From contig JBLDXI010000021.1 of NCBI GenBank assembly GCA_047495785.1, positions 2,046,001 through 2,110,000 on the forward strand: DNA of 64,000 nucleotides, given 5' to 3'. A program made the translations under genes and the position numbers. The notes below the pieces were generated by a model that saw only the letters and a program-made list of their open reading frames with translations, was not told the origin of the DNA and did no database searches. The DNA comes from Lepidodermella squamata (Eukaryota; Gastrotricha). Of this stretch, positions 60,712-64,000 are shown piece after piece (within the stretch, counting starts at the first letter, position 1; each line of letters starts with the position of its first letter).

Positions 60712-61311
60712 AAGTCATTTGTCATGATTTTTTATTTTTTCCAAAATAGTAAATATGCTTTGTCGACAGAAAATATAACAGTGTAGGGCCAACTCAAGCA
60801 TGTTATTCAGTTATAACCAAATGAATTTATCGCAAAGTTTTGTCACATTTTGTTTAATAACACCTAGTAACAACCTATTTCTGTTTGATGAAGCACTAAC
60901 AATCATTTTATTGGATAGCAGTAATAAACAAATGGCGAAAAACCAAAAGTGCAGAGTTGCTAATTTCAAAAAATGTTATTTCCAATGGCAATGAGTAGCA
61001 GCAGCAATTAGCCGCCGACAAAACAAAAAAACAGAAAGCGGTAAAACAGCAGATTCGACCTGTCTATTACAAAAGACTCAAAATGGCACAGACCTTCATC
61101 AAAACAACGAGTATATAGAAAAATAAATACCAGTATTCCATGGTACATGGGAGAAAAATTTACATTTTCAGATGAACTTTTCACGCTTCTAGAGAGAACA
61201 TCACGGTTTAAAGCTGAATTTGCGTTTGAATCACAGAGACCCATTGCCTGATGACGAAAAACGAGGCTGAATTCTAACAGATTGTTCATCTCCGCGTTGA
61301 CAATGAGATTC
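60712..61311. other. convergent 3' flanks
   Basis: Between the stop codons of the KEN/C-box gene (+) and proline dehydrogenase (-). AATAAA lies near 60921 on the + strand and TTTATT near 60728 (minus-strand signal). No exon is seen. Confidence 0.5.
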
Positions 61312-63319
61312 TCACTCCGCCTTGTAGAAAAACTGACCAGCCCTAAGGCGGCGCATCCACTCTGATGAAAGCAAGCGACGCTCCTTTTGCACCTTGTCGA
61401 AAATTCCGCGATTTTCCTGTGCGCGTCGCATCAGATAAGGCATGACATCGAAAGTAGGCCCATAGGGGATGTACTTGTAGACAGAGAAACCAGCCTGGCC
61501 CAATGTGAACGATACCTGATCGCACATTCCCATAAGCTGGCCGAAACAGACAATTTTATCGTCCGGGTTGATGCCGAGCTCCTTCATTTTCAGAACCGCA
61601 TTTCTGACCGACTCTTCATTGTGAGTGGCACACATCAGTGAAACCTTGCCCTTGGCCCGGGTCTTCGCTGATCGCAGCAACTCCTCGAAGATTCGCACGT
61701 AATTTTCGGTGGTTTCGTCCGTGTTCGACCAGATTGGGTCGGGGTAGTTATACTCAGCGGCGCGAGCTCGCTCCTGTTCAAGGTACGCACCCCTTACCAG
61801 TTTGCAACCGAAATAGAAATCTTCGCGAGCAGACAGCGCCAAGTCAAGCTGAACCCTGCGCAAAGTGCCTCGCGTGTAGGCCTGATAAGTGTTGAAAACG
61901 ATAGCACTGTCCTGAAATCAGAGCCGAATTTTAAAATGGAAATGCTGGGCATAAAGAAATATTGCCTTATTGAACTGGCGCATCATTTCGACGGCAAGAC
62001 GGTTGATGGCCGGTTGGAAGTAACTCTGCTCGGCGTCGATCATAATGCGAACGTCACGGGATTTCGCATGCTCGACTATACGATTCAAACGCTTGATCAT
62101 GTTTTTGAACTGCTCGTCCATGTCAGGGTCCAGCTTCGGAATCAACGGGGCAAGCATGTTGAATTTTCTACCCAAACTATCCGTGTAGACTCTAACGCTC
62201 GGTAACGACAGAACTTTGTGAATGTCGACATTCATCAAATTGGACCATTCGAACATGTCAATTTTTCTGTAGAAAATAAGGTAATTTCTTATGGCTCAAT
62301 TCAAGATAAATAATTACCCTTCTTTCGTTTTGTCAAGCCATGTGAACCATTGCTTTGAATCATCACGAGATATCGGGATACCCATATCATTCAACCCCTT
62401 TCTGAACTGATACTCGGACATGGTTTGCATCAGGTCGTCTGGGTTCATGCCAGCACCAACCATTTTCTGGTAATAATTTTCGATACGGACCAACACCTCA
62501 GAGATGTGCATAAGGAGATCAGGACGTCCGAGCGCCGTAACTTTGATCGCAGCGAAGCCAGATGCTTTCGTTGCATCAGCCACGGCATTGATGCACTCGA
62601 TAAAATGATTCATGTTGTCATCACACGCTTTTTCGTCCTCGTAGACGTAGGTACGAGCTGAGACGACACCCTCGCTGATATCGCTAACAGAAGAGCGGTA
62701 CTGTCTGATTTCTGGAGAACTGTCCTTGTCTGCATAGAAAAATCAAGTCAAGTTTTATTTTTCCAGATATTTCTATGCGCTCACCATGTGTGCCATGCGT
62801 TGCCGATGTTGTTTCGACTTTTTTGTCGCCTGAAACATCCTCCTCAACACTGTAGTCTAGAATTGATTTGACACCGAATCGCCTGTAACGCTCAACCACT
62901 GGTGTAATCTCTTGAATATCGGCACCAGCGACAAAGTGACCGTAAACTGTTAACTGGAGTAATTTCTCTAGGATACGCCGACCAAGCACTTTTTCAGCCA
63001 GCGAGAATAGCTGCCGCTGATTCGCTACCAATTTCTCGTAAGAACATAGCCGAAAGACGAGAATCGCTCGAAGAAGTTCGAAATTTGATTTCGATTTGTA
63101 AGCCTCCTTAATATTCTCAAAGGAGAGATCAATTTGTTTGAATGACGGGTGGTCACCACCAGTGCCCGGCTTGCCACTAGCTACCCAATCAGGATGGACT
63201 TTATCATCTTTTTTCCACGATGCAGTTGATGACGCCGTCCGCAAGTGGACTGAAAGCAACTGCGCCGCTCTTACTCGGTAGTGATTCAACAAGACCAAGC
63301 CGCCAAGCTGACCAGGCAT
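61312..63319 (-). CDS. PRODH: proline dehydrogenase, mitochondrial
   Basis: Minus-strand exons 63319-62785, 62729-62318, 62266-61966 and 61911-61312 give 615 residues (human 600). The FAD enzyme oxidises proline to pyrroline-5-carboxylate in mitochondria. The barrel shows GVKSILDYSVEED, GVVSARTYVYEDE, AIKVTALGRPDLL, RIMIDAEQSYFQPAINRL, VFNTYQAYTRGTL, then GCKLVRGAYLEQERARA, VSLMCATHNEESV and YKYIPYGPTFDVMPYL. The last exon ends in RRLRAGQFFYKAE. The N-terminus is a plausible mitochondrial presequence but an upstream non-coding exon is likely. The third intron has a GC donor (AATAAG|gcaata), needed to join QFNK to DSAIVFN. It is related by pathway to HOGA1 (hydroxyproline breakdown). Confidence 0.95.
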
Positions 63320-64000
63320 GAAAAACAAGTCGTTCAAGTAAAAGATCTAATTTTAATAATCGACGAACAAAAATTCTTATTCCAAATTTACAGTTACAAA
63401 TTATGATTATTGAATGGTACACAGTTGCATACAATCCTGGATACAGTAACGTGAACCATGAAACCGACCGGTCCGACAATCAAATAACGATCATCGAAAC
63501 TTATTTACAGTATAAGAACTAACAAGCGCAGGTTTGGAGAAATAAAGCAACACGTCGTGATTTGAAGGAGGGGCAAGAAGACCAATCAATCGCCACGTCA
63601 TCAAACTTTGCTTACTATAATAATTGATTCGAAACTATAACGAAGGTCTAATAGGTTATCACAAAAATAAGTAATCCAGCGAAACGCGCGTATAAAAATT
63701 AACGAGAGAAAGAAGATGTCTCTGTGCTGTACACCTAAATCCGTTTCATCACTGAACTCAGTTATTATATCGTGAAAACACACTCACACACCCTGAGGAA
63801 CAAAAATTGGGCGCTGTCGTCGATAAATCAAGCAGAAAGTTATTGCTCGTCTGAAGACAGACGCCACAACGCAGTCTAAAATAAGACGAACTAATACGAA
63901 AAGGGCAAATAAGTAATACGACACGAGTAGGTAAGCGATGAGTCTTTAGCAGGAACTCAGCACCTAATTTAGTAGAGCGTGTCCACGTCCGCTGGAAAAC
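63320..64000. other. upstream region of proline dehydrogenase
   Basis: AT-rich with no convincing coding exon up to the window end. An acceptor-like ATTAG (minus strand, plus position about 63347) precedes the PRODH ATG by 27 bases, so a leader or 5' UTR intron is likely. Confidence 0.5.

Overview
This is animal nuclear DNA with many introns and a compact layout. I rebuilt about 20 protein-coding genes, plus two less certain ones, by joining exons in phase and matching the products to families I know. Typical introns are 45-100 bp and almost all GT-AG. Most neighbouring genes lie only 85-1,000 bp apart. No prokaryotic, viral, rRNA, tRNA or CRISPR feature was seen. The gene set is that of an invertebrate: an LDB/Chip cofactor, NK7-like and HMX homeobox genes, O-GlcNAcase, MGAT2, INPP5F, AP-3 mu and NOP56. 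A cofactor-dependent phosphoglycerate mutase and a long INPP5F-type Sac2 argue against a typical rhabditid nematode. A small-genome ecdysozoan such as a tardigrade or an early-branching nematode would fit, but I cannot fix the species.

Layout. 0.6-3.1 kb (+): a Q-rich LDB-type cofactor. 4.0-4.3 kb (+): a 74-residue coiled-coil protein. 4.3-9.5 kb: a gene-poor stretch leading to an NK-class homeobox gene at 9.5-11.6 kb (+), then 3 kb more without genes. 14.7-26.4 kb (+): seven tightly packed genes on one strand (UBE2Z, TEX261/SVP26, phosphoglycerate mutase, O-GlcNAcase, SRP72, FAHD1, MGAT2). Also on the + strand are INPP5F (27.4-30.8), two tandem HOGA1-like aldolases (31.7-34.2), NOP56 (36.1-37.9) and a Ly6-type protein (38.7-39.3).

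39.3-52.1 kb is minus-strand: a large RNF38/RNF44-type E3 ligase with long introns, then intronless AP-3 mu and intronless AADAC-like esterase genes. 53.0-54.1 kb (+) is a short RNF103-like ER ubiquitin ligase, converging on an ankyrin-repeat gene (54.2-55.6, -). The HMX homeobox gene (56.0-57.6, -) lies back to back with an unrecognised disordered protein (59.0-60.7, +) carrying a KEN box, a CDC20/CDH1-type C-box and a PP1 RVxF motif. Proline dehydrogenase (61.3-63.3, -) closes the window.

Themes. Most genes are housekeeping: secretory pathway (TEX261, SRP72, MGAT2, AP-3 mu, RNF103), mitochondrial proline/hydroxyproline catabolism (PRODH and HOGA1 act in related routes) and ubiquitin. Two linked homeobox genes are set in larger non-coding stretches. 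About a dozen genes have a splice-acceptor-like AG within 4-33 bases upstream of the ATG, which suggests spliced-leader trans-splicing or very short 5' UTR exons. The best leads are the KEN/C-box/RVxF protein at 59-60.7 kb and a HOGA1 paralogue that has lost its Schiff-base lysine.
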